A stretch of DNA of 64,000 nucleotides from Actinobaculum sp. 313 (lineage in GTDB: Bacteria; Actinomycetota; Actinomycetes; Actinomycetales; Actinomycetaceae), in assembly GCF_003073475.1 (NCBI RefSeq), contig NZ_CP029033.1, forward strand, positions 434,001-498,000, given 5' to 3'. A program made the position numbers and the translations under genes. Below the pieces are notes generated by a model. The model made no database searches and was not told where the DNA came from. It was given only the letters and a program-made list of their open reading frames with translations. Of the stretch, positions 7,768-16,980 are shown in pieces. Every line of letters begins with the position of its first letter. Position 1 is the stretch's first letter.

Positions 7768-9592
7768 ACAGGCGGACGAGCATGACGTCAGCGATGCGGA
7801 GCGAGTCTCTGCGGAATCGGGTACCGATCCCGGTGCGCGTTTGGAACGCCGTGCGTTTGGGGAAGACGACCCGCGTCGATAGCCCGGCGGGTACGCGGAG
7901 TTGGGCAGGTATGCGGAGTTGGGCCGGTACGGGGAGCCGGGCTTGTATCGGGAGCTGGGCGCGTCTGTGGATCCCTGCGCGTATCGGCGCTCGCGAAGAG
8001 CGGGTATGGCTATTCGCCCTGCCACTTATTGTTCTTGTTATCACGGCCCTCCTCGCTCCCAGTTACGGCACAACATATGCCACAGCGGACGACCTGGCCC
8101 GCGCCGTCGTCAATCTCAGACTCTCAAAGGTCACTGCTGCCCTGTACGGCGCACTTCCAGCGGGTGCGAATACGGTTCAACTCGCCGTCTGGGAGCTTGG
8201 AGCGCTGACGTGCCTGATACTCGGCATCGTCGTCGTTCTGCGGACCATTCAACGCTCCAGGGCGGCGGAGGATGCCGGGCGCTCGGAAATGCTCCGCGGG
8301 ATCGGCGTTGGGGCGGGCAGTGAGTTGGCGGCCACGGCGCTGCTGATGAGCGTTGAATGCCTGTTACTCGGCTTGGGTGGAGGAGCGGGCCTCCTGGCTT
8401 TGAATGGCGCGCGAGCCACCGATGCGGTCATCTACGGTGCGGCAATTGCTGGACTCTGCCTCCTGATGAGTGCCGTTGCACTGGTGCTCGCGCAGCTAAC
8501 CGGTGACGCTGTCCATGCCCGTGCCGCCGGGGTGGGTGCCGTGATTGCTATGTACGCCGGTCATGGAGCGTGGGCGGCATGGGGTTGGGCATGGGCAGGC
8601 GCATGGTCTCCCTTCGCTCTGCGGGCGGCGATGGATCCCGGTGGGCGCAACGAATGGCGGCCGCTGGCGTTTGTAGCCACAGCGCTGGCGGTGCTCTTCT
8701 TCGCCGCGAGCATTGCGGCTCGCACGCGGGATATCGAGGCGGGAGTGATTCGCGTGCGACGTCGTCATCCGCGTCCTGTGCGAGCGGCAGGGCCGGTGAG
8801 TTTCGCGTTGCGGCTCAGCCGCGGCCAACTGCTGATATGGGCGGTGCTGATCTCGGTGCTAGCGGCAGTCTTCACCTCCATGGGGAAGAACATGGTGGAT
8901 TTAGCACGTGCGGGAGCGACGTCCGGGGTGCGCTCGGTTCCCAGCTGGGAACGGCGGACCCGGGCGCAGACTTTCTCCGCTATATCGGCGTGCTGGTTGG
9001 AGCCGTCGCCGCAGTGCAAGCCATCGGGTTGGCCGGGCGTTTCGCCTCCGACGAGCGAGCTGGGCTGGTTGAGGGTATGCGTGGCACGGGCAATGGACCT
9101 GCGCGCCTACTTCTCGCATGGTGCTTCGTTGCGTGGCTTGGGGCAGCGGTAACACTTGCACTGGCGACGATGACGGTGGCCTTCGTCGGGTCGACGGTGC
9201 TGGACACATCGCCTACTCACGCGCTGCGAGTAGTTGCTGGCCAGTGGCCGGCCTGCGCCGCGTGTGTCGGGATCGTGGCTCTGCTCAGCGGCTGGTGGCC
9301 ACGCCTGAACTGGATCGCCTGGGCGGTTATGCTGGTTGCCCTCGGTATCGCACAGCTTGGCCCGAGCATCGGCATGCCGGAGGGCGTGATTGATGCGGGG
9401 CTTTTCGCGCAGGCGGGAGAGTCGTGGTCCGCAGGTCTGGTGGCACTTGCTGTTGTGGGTGTTGCACTTGGCGCTGTGGGCGCGCGCCGTCGCGATCTGC
9501 AGGCAATGATGGGGCGCGGGCCTCTGAGGCGTAGGCGCGCCTTCACTATGTGGGGTGCAGGCGGCGGCCCGGGTGGCGGTCGAATGTGTTGA
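7764..9592 (+). pseudogene. ABC-2 exporter permease, broken by a one-base G-tract deletion
   Basis: Polytopic membrane protein of the large ABC exporter permease type (about 609 residues when repaired). The frame from 7764 is hydrophobic and family-like to about 8925, then turns into unrelated sequence ending at 9152. A second frame continues the homology (ALGSQLGTADPGADFLRYIG..., then FASDERAGLVEGMRGTGNG) to 9592. Adding one G to the tract at 8925-8928 joins them as ATSGGALGSQLG. The N-terminal 80 residues contain an 18-bp coding repeat (RSWAGM/RSWAGT). It would partner the ATPase at 6402-7649. The loss may be real or a consensus error, as the same lesion type recurs in five other genes. Confidence 0.8.
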
Positions 9593-9726
9593 GGGTGCGC
9601 CCTAACTATGTGGGGTGCCGACTAGCGTAAGGGCAGAGCGGCCGTCGGCGTCCAGCAGCGTCCCGCGCGGCTGGCATGCGCTACGCGCTTCTAAGCACCG
9701 CATCCGCGATGCTTTAAAGTGGCCGT
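9593..9726. other. short intergenic spacer
   Basis: Contains a second copy of CTATGTGGGGTGC (9607-9619) that also occurs at the permease 3' end (9546-9558). No terminator or gene was recognised. Confidence 0.4.
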
Positions 9727-10284
9727 ATGACGAATCAATCGTTGCATGAACGTGAGGATCGACTGCACCGCTTCTTCGCGGCGGAAAACGCGCGGGATTG
9801 GTCCGCCTACGCCACCTTCCTCCACCCCGATGTCGAATGGGTTCTCGTTGAGAGATCCGATGCCGGTAGTTCGAGTAGTTCGGATGTTTCAAGCGCCGCC
9901 GTTGCAGCAGGTGACCCGGAGGGGTCAACGAGCACCGTCGTCACAAGTGACCTGGATGTTTCAACGGGCACCGTCGCCACAAGTGACCTGGATGTTTCAA
10001 CGGACACCGCCGCCGCAGGTACCGACCCCGCGAATACTGCCAGCGCCATTGGCCGCCTGGAACGCCTGATCGCGGGGCGTGACGCCTATGTGAGCGCCAT
10101 GCGGGCCGCTTATGAGGGGCGGTCGACGACGTTCCGGTGCGAGGCGATGTTCAGTGACACGACCCATGGACGGATCGCCTGCCTGTTGGTCGACGACCAC
10201 GGCGAGCGCTCTCTGGATATTTTCGACTTCGACGGCCCGCTTATCCGCCGTGAATGGGAGTTTCTTCTGGGGTGCGGCGCATAG
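9727..10284 (+). CDS. SnoaL/NTF2-like protein with repeat insert
   Basis: A 185-residue protein. The ends fit a SnoaL-like (NTF2-fold) domain: an N-terminal helix-rich part (REDRLHRFFAAENARDWSAYATFLHPDVEW) and C-terminal strands ending in FDFDGPLIRREWEFL. Proteins of this fold are small cyclases, isomerases or ligand-binding proteins, and the substrate is unknown here. About 55 residues between the two parts (roughly residues 43-98) are Ser/Thr/Asp-rich and repetitive, built on an 11-residue unit containing SDLDVST, which is foreign to the fold and likely forms a surface loop. It stands alone between the exporter operon and a leftward gene. Confidence 0.6.
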   Translation: MTNQSLHEREDRLHRFFAAENARDWSAYATFLHPDVEWVLVERSDAGSSSSSDVSSAAVAAGDPEGSTSTVVTSDLDVSTGTVATSDLDVSTDTAAAGTDPANTASAIGRLERLIAGRDAYVSAMRAAYEGRSTTFRCEAMFSDTTHGRIACLLVDDHGERSLDIFDFDGPLIRREWEFLLGCGA

Positions 10285-10359
10285 TCCCAAACCACGCCAC
10301 CGGGCCCATCCGTTTCGCGTCGGTCATACCGATGGCCGGCGAGTCCCGAAACTGCGGCA

Positions 10360-10737
10360 TCAAGCCATTCCGGCATCGTTCCAGGGTTCATCGCCCGCGG
10401 CAAGCTGCTGCCATGTCAATGTGAGGCCGGGCCAGGTGCTGAGCGCTTCGAAGGCGTCGTCGGCGGCGGATTCGATACCGTCGGCGACATCCTGACCGCC
10501 GGACACGAGATCAAGAGCGTTCTGCCTGTCCGCAACGGGATAGGCGGCCCAGCCTCCACGACCGTGTACGCCGCTATCATCGGTCGGTAGGCTGCCCAGG
10601 AAAGTCAGTATTGCGGTTCGTGCGATACGAGGGTCTTGGTGATGCGCGACAACGCGCAGCGTGGCCACGTCGGTCTTGCGACGGCGATCCCACACCCAGT
10701 CGTGGTCAAGCATGTAGCGCTCGGGTGGAAGGTGCAT
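10360..10737 (-). CDS. conserved-looking hypothetical protein
   Basis: A 125-residue soluble, acidic protein, rich in Asp and Trp, with no signal peptide or membrane segment. I do not recognise the family. The sequence shows helix-forming segments (RIARTAILTFLGSLP; DDAFEALSTWPGLTLTWQQL) and balanced composition, unlike antisense artefacts. ATG at 10737 has no clear ribosome-binding site; Met-9 at 10713 is an alternative. It converges with the SnoaL-like gene. Confidence 0.45.
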   Translation of the reverse strand: MHLPPERYMLDHDWVWDRRRKTDVATLRVVAHHQDPRIARTAILTFLGSLPTDDSGVHGRGGWAAYPVADRQNALDLVSGGQDVADGIESAADDAFEALSTWPGLTLTWQQLAAGDEPWNDAGMA

Positions 10738-11052
10738 GGTTCAACGGTACACACTCCTTCACCGGGTGGCACCTTCCAGCTTGTTCACCCGCGATGGAGA
10801 GCGATGCGCAGGCAGGGGCCTGGCGTTTCGTTCGCAACGGAGATGGAGGAGAAGTCTCGCGCACCTCTGTTTGCGGAGACTGTGGGCGATGCGAGGGCGG
10901 GGCAACGAGCGGCGACAGTCGGCGTGCAGGTGTCATCCAAGGCGTGCGGGCGCCAACCGACGGGGCATGGGTGCTAACCGAGGCGCGGGTGCCGCCAGCA
11001 GGAAGACGTTTCGGCGGCGAAAAGTGTCGGACCCTCCCCTTAGGCTAATGCC
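10738..11052. other. intergenic stretch, nothing recognised
   Basis: About 315 bp with GC-rich, repeat-like sequence and no convincing gene. It must contain the promoter for the PfpI gene at 11053; no clear boxes were identified. Confidence 0.4.
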
Positions 11053-11699
11053 ATGTCTACAGAACCTCTTACCATTGCTCTTTACGCAACGGACACCATG
11101 GCCGACTGGGAGTATGCCTACCTCACGTCACAGATCACCGTCGCCGAGCGCGCGAAACCGGGTCGTTTCACCCTGCTTCTGGTGGGTGACGGCGTCGATA
11201 CGGTGCATTCGCTCGGAGGCCTGCCGATAACTCCCACGGCGGACCTTGATGTTCTCGATTCTCTGGCGGAGCGGTCGGCTCTTAGCATGTTGGTGATTCC
11301 GGGCGGTGAAACCTACGGCCACGGGCATGATCGCTTGATTAAGGCAGTCCGTGCTCTGTTGGCTCGCAACGTGCCGGTGGCGGGAATCTGTGGGGCAACG
11401 TATCTGCTGGCCCGCGCCGGTGTCCTCGATGAGAGGGCGCACACGTCAAACAGCGCAGATTTTCTGGCTGCTTCAGGCTACACAGGCGGCTCACACTACG
11501 TCGCGGCCCCTGTGATAACCGATTCGGGGTGACGACGGCGTCGGGCATCCAGCCGGTTGCGTTCACGGCGGAGGTGATGCGGGTGACCGGTCTTGTGTCG
11601 AATCCGGTGGCCGATGCTTGGGAGCATCTCTATCGAACGGGAGGTGCCGAACAGTACGGTGCATATGTTGCGGCGGCTAACACATGGGCGGAGGGATAA
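11053..11699 (+). pseudogene. DJ-1/PfpI family protein, broken by a one-base G-tract deletion
   Basis: Repaired length 215 residues. Class I glutamine-amidotransferase-like fold: MLVIPGGETYGHG, then the nucleophile elbow PVAGICGATYLLARAG with the Cys of this family. The frame stops at 11532 right after DSG, but the +1 frame continues with VTTASGIQPVAFTAEVMR and ends DAWEHLYRTG...WAEG at 11697-11699, the normal family C-terminus. One extra G in the tract at 11526-11529 joins them as DSGVTTASG. Such proteins act as chaperone-like deglycases, peptidases or hydratases; the role here is undetermined. Confidence 0.8.
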
Positions 11700-11978
11700 T
11701 CATGTAGCGGGGTCTTGCGGACCGGGCGAGATCATGGTGAGATAGGCAAAGCCTCCTTGTTCCTGCATGGCTGCAGCGAACAAGGAACACGCGCGACGCG
11801 GCTTTTACGGCGATGTAGGTCAACCGCTTGCCTCGCCGACATAGACCGTCGATGTCTGCTTCACAAAGTGGTGGACTATCACGACGTAATCGTTGTGGCA
11901 CGTTGCTGGTGCGTAACGTCGGCATCCGCTACGCGCGGCGTAGGTCAAAGGTTCGTATCACGAATACCGGAGGAAACA

Positions 11979-13022
11979 ATGATCCGAGTAGGAATCATCG
12001 GATGCGGGAAGATCGCACAGGTGCGGCACATCCCCGAATATCTCGCGAACGCTCATGCTGAGATTGTCGGCTACTACAACCGCACTCGGGGCAGGGCGGA
12101 GGAATTGGCACAGCGGTATGGCGGCACGGTTTACGCGACAATCCCGGAGATGCTGGCGGATAGCAGCATTGATGCGGTTAGCGTATGCACAGCGAATACC
12201 GCACACGCACGGGAGTCAATCGCGGCACTAGAGGCGGGAAAACACGTCCTTTGCGAGAAGCCCATGGCATCGACCCTTGCCGATTGTGAGGCCATGATCA
12301 GCGCTGCTGACAGGAACGGCAAGAAGTTGATGATCGACCAGAACCAGCGTTTCGTGCGCGCCCATCGGAAAGCGAGAGAACTAATCGAGGCGGGGGCTAT
12401 CGGTGAGGTACTGACCTTCCGCACCACCTTCGGGCACGGCGGCCCGGAGACGTGGAGTATCAACCCCGGTCCGTCCACATGGTTCTTTGACGCCAAGAGC
12501 GCGGCCATGGGAGCGATGGCGGATCTCGGCGTGCATAAAACCGATCTCATCCAATATCTGCTGGGAAGCACCGTCGTCGAGACATCCGCCAAGCTGACGA
12601 CACGTGACAAACGCGGCCCTAGCGGCGAACTCATCGGCGTGGACGACAACGCCACCTGCATTTACACCATGGACGACGGCGTCGTCGGCACTATGACTGC
12701 CAGCTGGACGTATTACGGAGCCGAAGACAACACGACGATCATATACGGAACAAAAGGCATCATGCGGCTGTATGACGATCCGACGTTCTCTCTGAAACTG
12801 GTCCTGCGAAACGGTGAGGAGGTTTGCTACCGACTCGACCAGATTCAAACCAACGACAACCAGACCTCCACCGGGATCATCGACGCCTTTGTGGACTGCA
12901 TTGAGAACGACACCGCGCCGGAGATCTCGGGCGAAAGTGTTCTGACCGCGATGCGGGCCGTATTCGGCAGTATCGAGTCGAGCACAACGGGACGCAGCGT
13001 TAAAGTGAACCAGGCAAGGTGA
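11979..13022 (+). CDS. Gfo/Idh/MocA family NAD(P)-dependent oxidoreductase
   Basis: A 347-residue dehydrogenase. The N-terminal Rossmann fold starts VGIIGCGKIAQVRH (nucleotide-binding GxGxxA-type loop). The hallmark EKPMAST follows at about residues 92-98, where Lys is the usual catalytic residue, and an MGAMADLGVHKTDL segment carries the His/Asp of the active site. Substrates in this family are sugars, inositols or their derivatives. ATG 11979 is preceded by GGAGGAAAC; the frame is open further upstream but without a ribosome-binding site. The next gene is a sugar isomerase/epimerase 107 bp downstream, a frequent pairing for oxidation followed by isomerisation of a polyol or sugar acid. No transporter is adjacent. 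Confidence 0.85.
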   Translation: MIRVGIIGCGKIAQVRHIPEYLANAHAEIVGYYNRTRGRAEELAQRYGGTVYATIPEMLADSSIDAVSVCTANTAHARESIAALEAGKHVLCEKPMASTLADCEAMISAADRNGKKLMIDQNQRFVRAHRKARELIEAGAIGEVLTFRTTFGHGGPETWSINPGPSTWFFDAKSAAMGAMADLGVHKTDLIQYLLGSTVVETSAKLTTRDKRGPSGELIGVDDNATCIYTMDDGVVGTMTASWTYYGAEDNTTIIYGTKGIMRLYDDPTFSLKLVLRNGEEVCYRLDQIQTNDNQTSTGIIDAFVDCIENDTAPEISGESVLTAMRAVFGSIESSTTGRSVKVNQAR

Positions 13023-13129
13023 ACCAACAGCGAAGGCGCCAGGCCGCTGGGAGTGGCCGCTATCCACCTCAATTATTAGAACCATGGCGGTTCGCACAGG
13101 AGCGGACGGCCGAAGAAAGGACTCAACAC

Positions 13130-14050
13130 ATGAAACTCGGACTAGTCAGCGCAATTCTTGACGGCAGCACATACGAAGAGATGATCGACACCGTCAGCGA
13201 ATTCGGATTCCAATGCGTCGAGGTGGCGTGTTGGCCACAGGGGAAGGCTGAGCGGCGATATGCAGGTGTTTCCCATATCGATGTGGAGCGGGTTCTCGAC
13301 GACGACGCATACGCCGCGCACGTCATCGATTACGCACGGAGCAAAGGCGTTGATATCTCCTCGCTCGCCTTCTATCCCAACACTCTCGACCCGGATCTGG
13401 AGAAGCGGGCAGCTAACGTGGCGCATCTGCAAACGGTTATCAAGGCGAGTGCCAAGCTCGGGGTAGGCCTAGTCACCACGTTTATCGGCCGCGACCAGTA
13501 CAAGACGGTCGAAGACAATCTAGAGATTGTCAAAGAGGTGTGGCCGCCGATCATTTCGCTGGCTGAGGCTGAGAATGTGCGCATCGGATTGGAGAACTGC
13601 CCGATGCTCTTCGGTGCCGACCAGTGGCCCGGCGGTCAGAATCTCATGACAACGCCAAACCTGTGGAAGCGGGTATTCGAAATCCTCCCCAGCCCGAATC
13701 TCGGAATCAACTACGACCCGTCGCACTTCGTCTGGCAGATGGTCGATTACATCAAACCAATCTACGAGTTTGCCGACCGTATCTTCCACGTGCATTACAA
13801 GGACATCAAGCTCTACGAGGACAAACTCAATCAGGTGGGTATCATGGCGTACCCGTTGGACTACATGTCGCCAAAGATTCCCGGTCTGGGCGACGTCGAC
13901 TGGGGCAAGTACGTTAGCGCGTTGACCGACATCGGCTATGAGGGATACACCTGCATCGAAATCGAGGACAAGGCTTTCGAAGGATCGCCGGAGAAGGTCC
14001 TGGAAAGCATTCGCCTGAGCAAGCAGTACATGGAGCAGTTCGTCATATGA
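13130..14050 (+). CDS. sugar phosphate isomerase/epimerase (xylose-isomerase-like TIM barrel)
   Basis: A 306-residue AP-endonuclease-2/xylose-isomerase-like TIM barrel. Metal-ligand regions are visible: GLENCPMLF (Glu), NYDPSHFVWQ (Asp/His), HVHYKDIK (His), and a C-terminal GYTCIEIEDKAFEG (Glu). These bind a divalent cation and isomerise or epimerise keto/aldo sugars or dehydrate inosose (IolE relatives). ATG at 13130 follows AAGAAAGG by about 9 bases. Probably co-transcribed with the dehydrogenase upstream. Substrate not assignable from sequence. Confidence 0.85.
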   Translation: MKLGLVSAILDGSTYEEMIDTVSEFGFQCVEVACWPQGKAERRYAGVSHIDVERVLDDDAYAAHVIDYARSKGVDISSLAFYPNTLDPDLEKRAANVAHLQTVIKASAKLGVGLVTTFIGRDQYKTVEDNLEIVKEVWPPIISLAEAENVRIGLENCPMLFGADQWPGGQNLMTTPNLWKRVFEILPSPNLGINYDPSHFVWQMVDYIKPIYEFADRIFHVHYKDIKLYEDKLNQVGIMAYPLDYMSPKIPGLGDVDWGKYVSALTDIGYEGYTCIEIEDKAFEGSPEKVLESIRLSKQYMEQFVI

Positions 14051-14126
14051 GTGAGGGGAGGCGAAACCTGTACGCCGCGCGGCGGGTGTCTCGCTCTGCG
14101 GCGAGGTATCGCTTCGCAGAATCGCC

Positions 14127-14190
14127 AGCGGCGGGGCATGCGCGACTGTCGGCGGCGGGGCATGCGCGACTGTCGGCGGCGGGACACGTG
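14127..14190. repeat. 24-bp tandem repeat
   Basis: The unit CATGCGCGACTGTCGGCG recurs with a 24-bp period (starts at 14137 and 14161), with a third degenerate unit, in the 285-bp spacer between two rightward genes. The spacer has no other recognisable content apart from the ribosome-binding site for 14336. Confidence 0.65.
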
Positions 14191-14335
14191 CAGAGTTGCT
14201 GGCAGTGGAAAACATGCGACGTCGCCTGCGGCGCAGAACATACCACGTCGCTGGCGACGCAGAACACACAGAGTGTCTGTGCGCAGTGACTCGTGAGCCG
14301 GTGCAAGACCCTAGAGAGGAAGGAGCCGCAGAAGC

Positions 14336-14896
14336 GTGGCAACGGAGAAGAAATCGAAGAAGAACTCGCCGGAGATCAGCCGCGACTTTGATGTGAGGAC
14401 ATTCGCCTGGCTGCTCGGAAGGCTACCTGCACATTTGCCGATATCAGACGCATATTATGGGTACCACCGTGCCAGAGAAGAAAAAGGCGTGCTGGAAACA
14501 CTTGCGGCTTCAGAACGGTTTCACATGGTGAAATGGTTTAGGGCGCAACCGAATACGGGAGACGGGCCGTATCTGAGAAGTAAGTCGAATAGATCGGCGA
14601 AGAGGGCATATAACCGTCTCGTTAACTCGCGCTCGTTGCTGTGGATCAATGAGGCATTAGGGCAGGATCCGGCACGGGTGCAAGAGGCCGCCGATGCGGC
14701 AGCGGCCGAACCTGACTACCGCAGTCGTTGCCGCATTGTGCGCGAGTATCTGCCGTGGGAGGAGGTTGCCGAGTTGGCGAGTGCGCAGCTCGAATCCGGT
14801 AAGCGCGCGCTGTGGTTGCGCCGTTTACAAGTACGACGGCAGGTGTGGTTCACTAGCCGACGATCTGGCCGGTCGGGTACGCAGAGCGATGAATGA
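14336..14896 (+). CDS. hypothetical protein, possibly frameshifted near its end
   Basis: A 186-residue basic, soluble protein starting at GTG 14336 after GAGGAAGGAG. The N-terminus is Lys-rich, then comes an alpha-helical body (DVRTFAWLLGRLPAHLP; LPWEEVAELASAQLESG). I do not recognise a family. From about 14820 the annotated frame becomes Arg/Ser-rich and less GC3-biased, while another frame reads KYDGRCGSLADDLAGRVRR and AARRWTACMFTFYRG to a stop at 14960. The second looks more like protein, so the true C-terminus may lie there. A terminator follows at 14987. Confidence 0.5.
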   Translation: MATEKKSKKNSPEISRDFDVRTFAWLLGRLPAHLPISDAYYGYHRAREEKGVLETLAASERFHMVKWFRAQPNTGDGPYLRSKSNRSAKRAYNRLVNSRSLLWINEALGQDPARVQEAADAAAAEPDYRSRCRIVREYLPWEEVAELASAQLESGKRALWLRRLQVRRQVWFTSRRSGRSGTQSDE

Positions 14897-14986
14897 CGCA
14901 CCGGCCGCAGCCCGTCGGTGGACCGCGTGCATGTTCACCTTCTATCGGGGAATCGGCTAAACGCGGCGGATAACACCGGCCTGAGG

Positions 14987-15022
14987 AGTTCGCGGCCATG
15001 CAAGGCCGCGAACTACTGGTTT
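14987..15022 (+). terminator. intrinsic terminator, possibly bidirectional
   Basis: AGTTCGCGGCC (14987-14997) and GGCCGCGAACT (15004-15014) form a perfect 11-bp stem with a 6-base loop, followed by ACTGGTTTT. It lies between the convergent 3' ends of the gene at 14336 and hemQ. Confidence 0.75.
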
Positions 15023-15751
15023 TCAGCCTTGGCGCTCCGCCCACTCCGTCAACGTGACTCGCGGTCCGGTGAAGAAGGGGATCTCCTTTCGCACATGCAG
15101 GCGCGCTTCCAAGTTGCGTTGGTGGCGCATGGCGTCGGTAAGCCGATGCAGTTCGTCTGCTTCAAAGGCAAGCAGCCACTCGTAGTCATTGAGCGCGAAG
15201 GCCGACGTCGTCGACCCCTTGACATCCGGATACTCGCGCCCGGAGCGACCGTGCTCGGCAAGAATACGCGAGCGCTTCTCCTCGTCCATGTAGTACCAGT
15301 CGTAGCTGCGGACGAAGGGGTATACGCAGACCCATGGCCGGGGCGCGACGCCGGAGAAACAGGCGGGGGTGTGCTTCGCGTTGAACTCGGCAGGGCGATG
15401 TACGCCCACGCAGGACCATTCAGGGTCGAGTGCGCGGCCCAGGTCCGAGCGGCGGAGGGCGTGGTAAGCGGCCTGGAGTTGGGCCGGATCGTCCGCGAGA
15501 GTCCACAGCATGAGGTCGGCATTAGCGCGGAAACCGCTGATGTCGTACCAGCCGCGGATAGTAACACCGGTTGCCAGTACTGCTTCCTCCGCCGTTGCCG
15601 TGTCGATTCCGGCGAGCGAAGCGGAGGTACGGAATACGGAGTACATGACGTAACGCGGCTTCGCATTAACCTCTTCGGGCGAAACGGGAGTGTCACGCGG
15701 ATCAACTGCATGCTGGGCATCGGCGTGGCCGGGGTGCGTCGTTTGGGACAT
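15023..15751 (-). CDS. hemQ: coproheme decarboxylase HemQ (chlorite dismutase-like)
   Basis: A 242-residue enzyme converting Fe-coproporphyrin III to protohaem by two oxidative decarboxylations, the last step of the Gram-positive (coproporphyrin-dependent) haem route. The family core is clear: KPRYVMYSVFR start, GWYDISGFRANADLMLW, the active-site loop YPFVRSYDWYYM with the catalytic Tyr, and GREYPDVKGSTTSAFALND. ATG at 15751 is chosen over the upstream frame opening (15814) because AAGGAG lies about 10 bases ahead and the coding sequence then no longer overlaps hemH. The first 30 residues are His/Thr-rich and probably disordered. Third gene of the hemA-hemH-hemQ operon. Confidence 0.92.
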   Translation of the reverse strand: MSQTTHPGHADAQHAVDPRDTPVSPEEVNAKPRYVMYSVFRTSASLAGIDTATAEEAVLATGVTIRGWYDISGFRANADLMLWTLADDPAQLQAAYHALRRSDLGRALDPEWSCVGVHRPAEFNAKHTPACFSGVAPRPWVCVYPFVRSYDWYYMDEEKRSRILAEHGRSGREYPDVKGSTTSAFALNDYEWLLAFEADELHRLTDAMRHQRNLEARLHVRKEIPFFTGPRVTLTEWAERQG

Positions 15752-15786
15752 GGGATGATGCTCCTTATCGGGTGTTACTTGTCGAT

Positions 15787-16980
15787 TTATACGGGCGGAC
15801 GCGGTAGGCAGCACTCCACAGTTTCCTGCAGGCAGGGATGGTCGGGAATTGCTTTGTCACCGCGGGCAAAAGCGGCATGGTCGGCTAGAAGATCGGCGAG
15901 CGTACTGACGAAATCGGGGTGTGTTCCGGCTGTTGCGGCGCGCTGATATTCGAGCCCGAGATCAGCTGCAGTTGCACGCGCCTGTGTGTCGAGGTCGAAA
16001 GCGACTTCCATATGGTCGCTGATGAAGCCGATTGGTGCCGCCACTACGCCCGCAATAGCCCTCGCCGCATCGCCGCCCGGGGAATGTGCGTCCGGCACTC
16101 GCGTGGAGCCTGTATCCGGTATGTTATTGGAACCGCTATGGAGTGCCGGGTGCGTCACACATGAGGAGTTAGCGGCAGCAATTTCGTGCAGACGGTCGTT
16201 GACATCCGGCTCTAACCATGGCGTGTGCGGGTTGCCGGAGCGAGAGCAGTAGACAAGCTCCCAGTCCAGATCTTCTTTCACAAGTTCTGCAGCTGCCTGG
16301 GCCACTGCCGCTGCCACGCGCATATGCTGTGCATCGTAACGGGCCGGTTCTGTTCCGTCAGCTGAGGCGGCATTCATGGCCGTTGGAATGGAGTGGGTGA
16401 CGAAGAGGACTTTTATGGTGCCCCTGCGAATCCGGCTGCGCAGGCTGCGGACTGCCGAGGCGAGCGCATCCGCATTTGCGGAGATGAATCCAGGCCGTTC
16501 TGCGTACGGACCTGCCTTGTCGATCACGATGCCAGGGACCTGTGCTGTGGCACGCTCCAGATCTTCGCGGTACTGGCGGCATCCGGAATACGAGGAGTAC
16601 GCCGCCGTCGGTAAAGCAATAACCCGGCGATGCCCGGCCGCACGGAGATCGGCGACGGCGTCGGATACGAAGGGGGTCCAATTCCGGTTTCCGATAAGCA
16701 CGGGGCGTGGGCAGCCGCGCCGGGCAAGCTCATCTTCCAAGGCATCGCGTAACGCCTCATTCTGCTCATTGATAGGTGAGCGTCCTCCAAACAGTTCGTA
16801 ATGTTGGGAGACTTCCAGCAGGCGTTCATCGGGTATTCCGCGCCCCGCCGTCGCATTGCGCATGAAGGGCAGCACATCCTCGCTCTTGCGGGGGCCTCCA
16901 TAGGAAGTGAGGACAACAGCGGTGTAAGGGCTGAGTGAGTCGCCTTGCGGCACACTATCGGCAGAGACGGGCGCGGCCAT
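15787..16980 (-). CDS. hemH: coproporphyrin III ferrochelatase
   Basis: A 397-residue enzyme inserting Fe2+ into coproporphyrin III (CpfC in the revised nomenclature). Typical segments are VVLTSYGGPRKSEDVLPFM at the start, YELFGGRSPINEQN, the catalytic-His region VLFVTHSIP, and PIGFISDHMEV. A Cys in SSYSGCRQY plus three Cys near the C-terminus (HPCLQETVECC) match the arrangement that holds a [2Fe-2S] cluster in actinobacterial ferrochelatases, so a cluster is likely. A roughly 35-residue Ser/Asn/Gly-rich insert sits just before PIGFISDH. ATG at 16980 overlaps the hemA stop as TGATG; a TTG one codon upstream is less likely. Confidence 0.92.
   Translation of the reverse strand: MAAPVSADSVPQGDSLSPYTAVVLTSYGGPRKSEDVLPFMRNATAGRGIPDERLLEVSQHYELFGGRSPINEQNEALRDALEDELARRGCPRPVLIGNRNWTPFVSDAVADLRAAGHRRVIALPTAAYSSYSGCRQYREDLERATAQVPGIVIDKAGPYAERPGFISANADALASAVRSLRSRIRRGTIKVLFVTHSIPTAMNAASADGTEPARYDAQHMRVAAAVAQAAAELVKEDLDWELVYCSRSGNPHTPWLEPDVNDRLHEIAAANSSCVTHPALHSGSNNIPDTGSTRVPDAHSPGGDAARAIAGVVAAPIGFISDHMEVAFDLDTQARATAADLGLEYQRAATAGTHPDFVSTLADLLADHAAFARGDKAIPDHPCLQETVECCLPRPPV

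Noticed and set aside
8925-8930. Programmed ribosomal frameshift in the ABC permease
   Set aside because: No slippery heptamer or downstream structure stands out, and the same lesion occurs in five unrelated genes, so a common sequence or mutation cause is more economical.
10736-11230. Arg-rich open frame overlapping the PfpI start
   Set aside because: Composition is that of an off-frame reading of GC-rich DNA and the end lies inside the PfpI gene.
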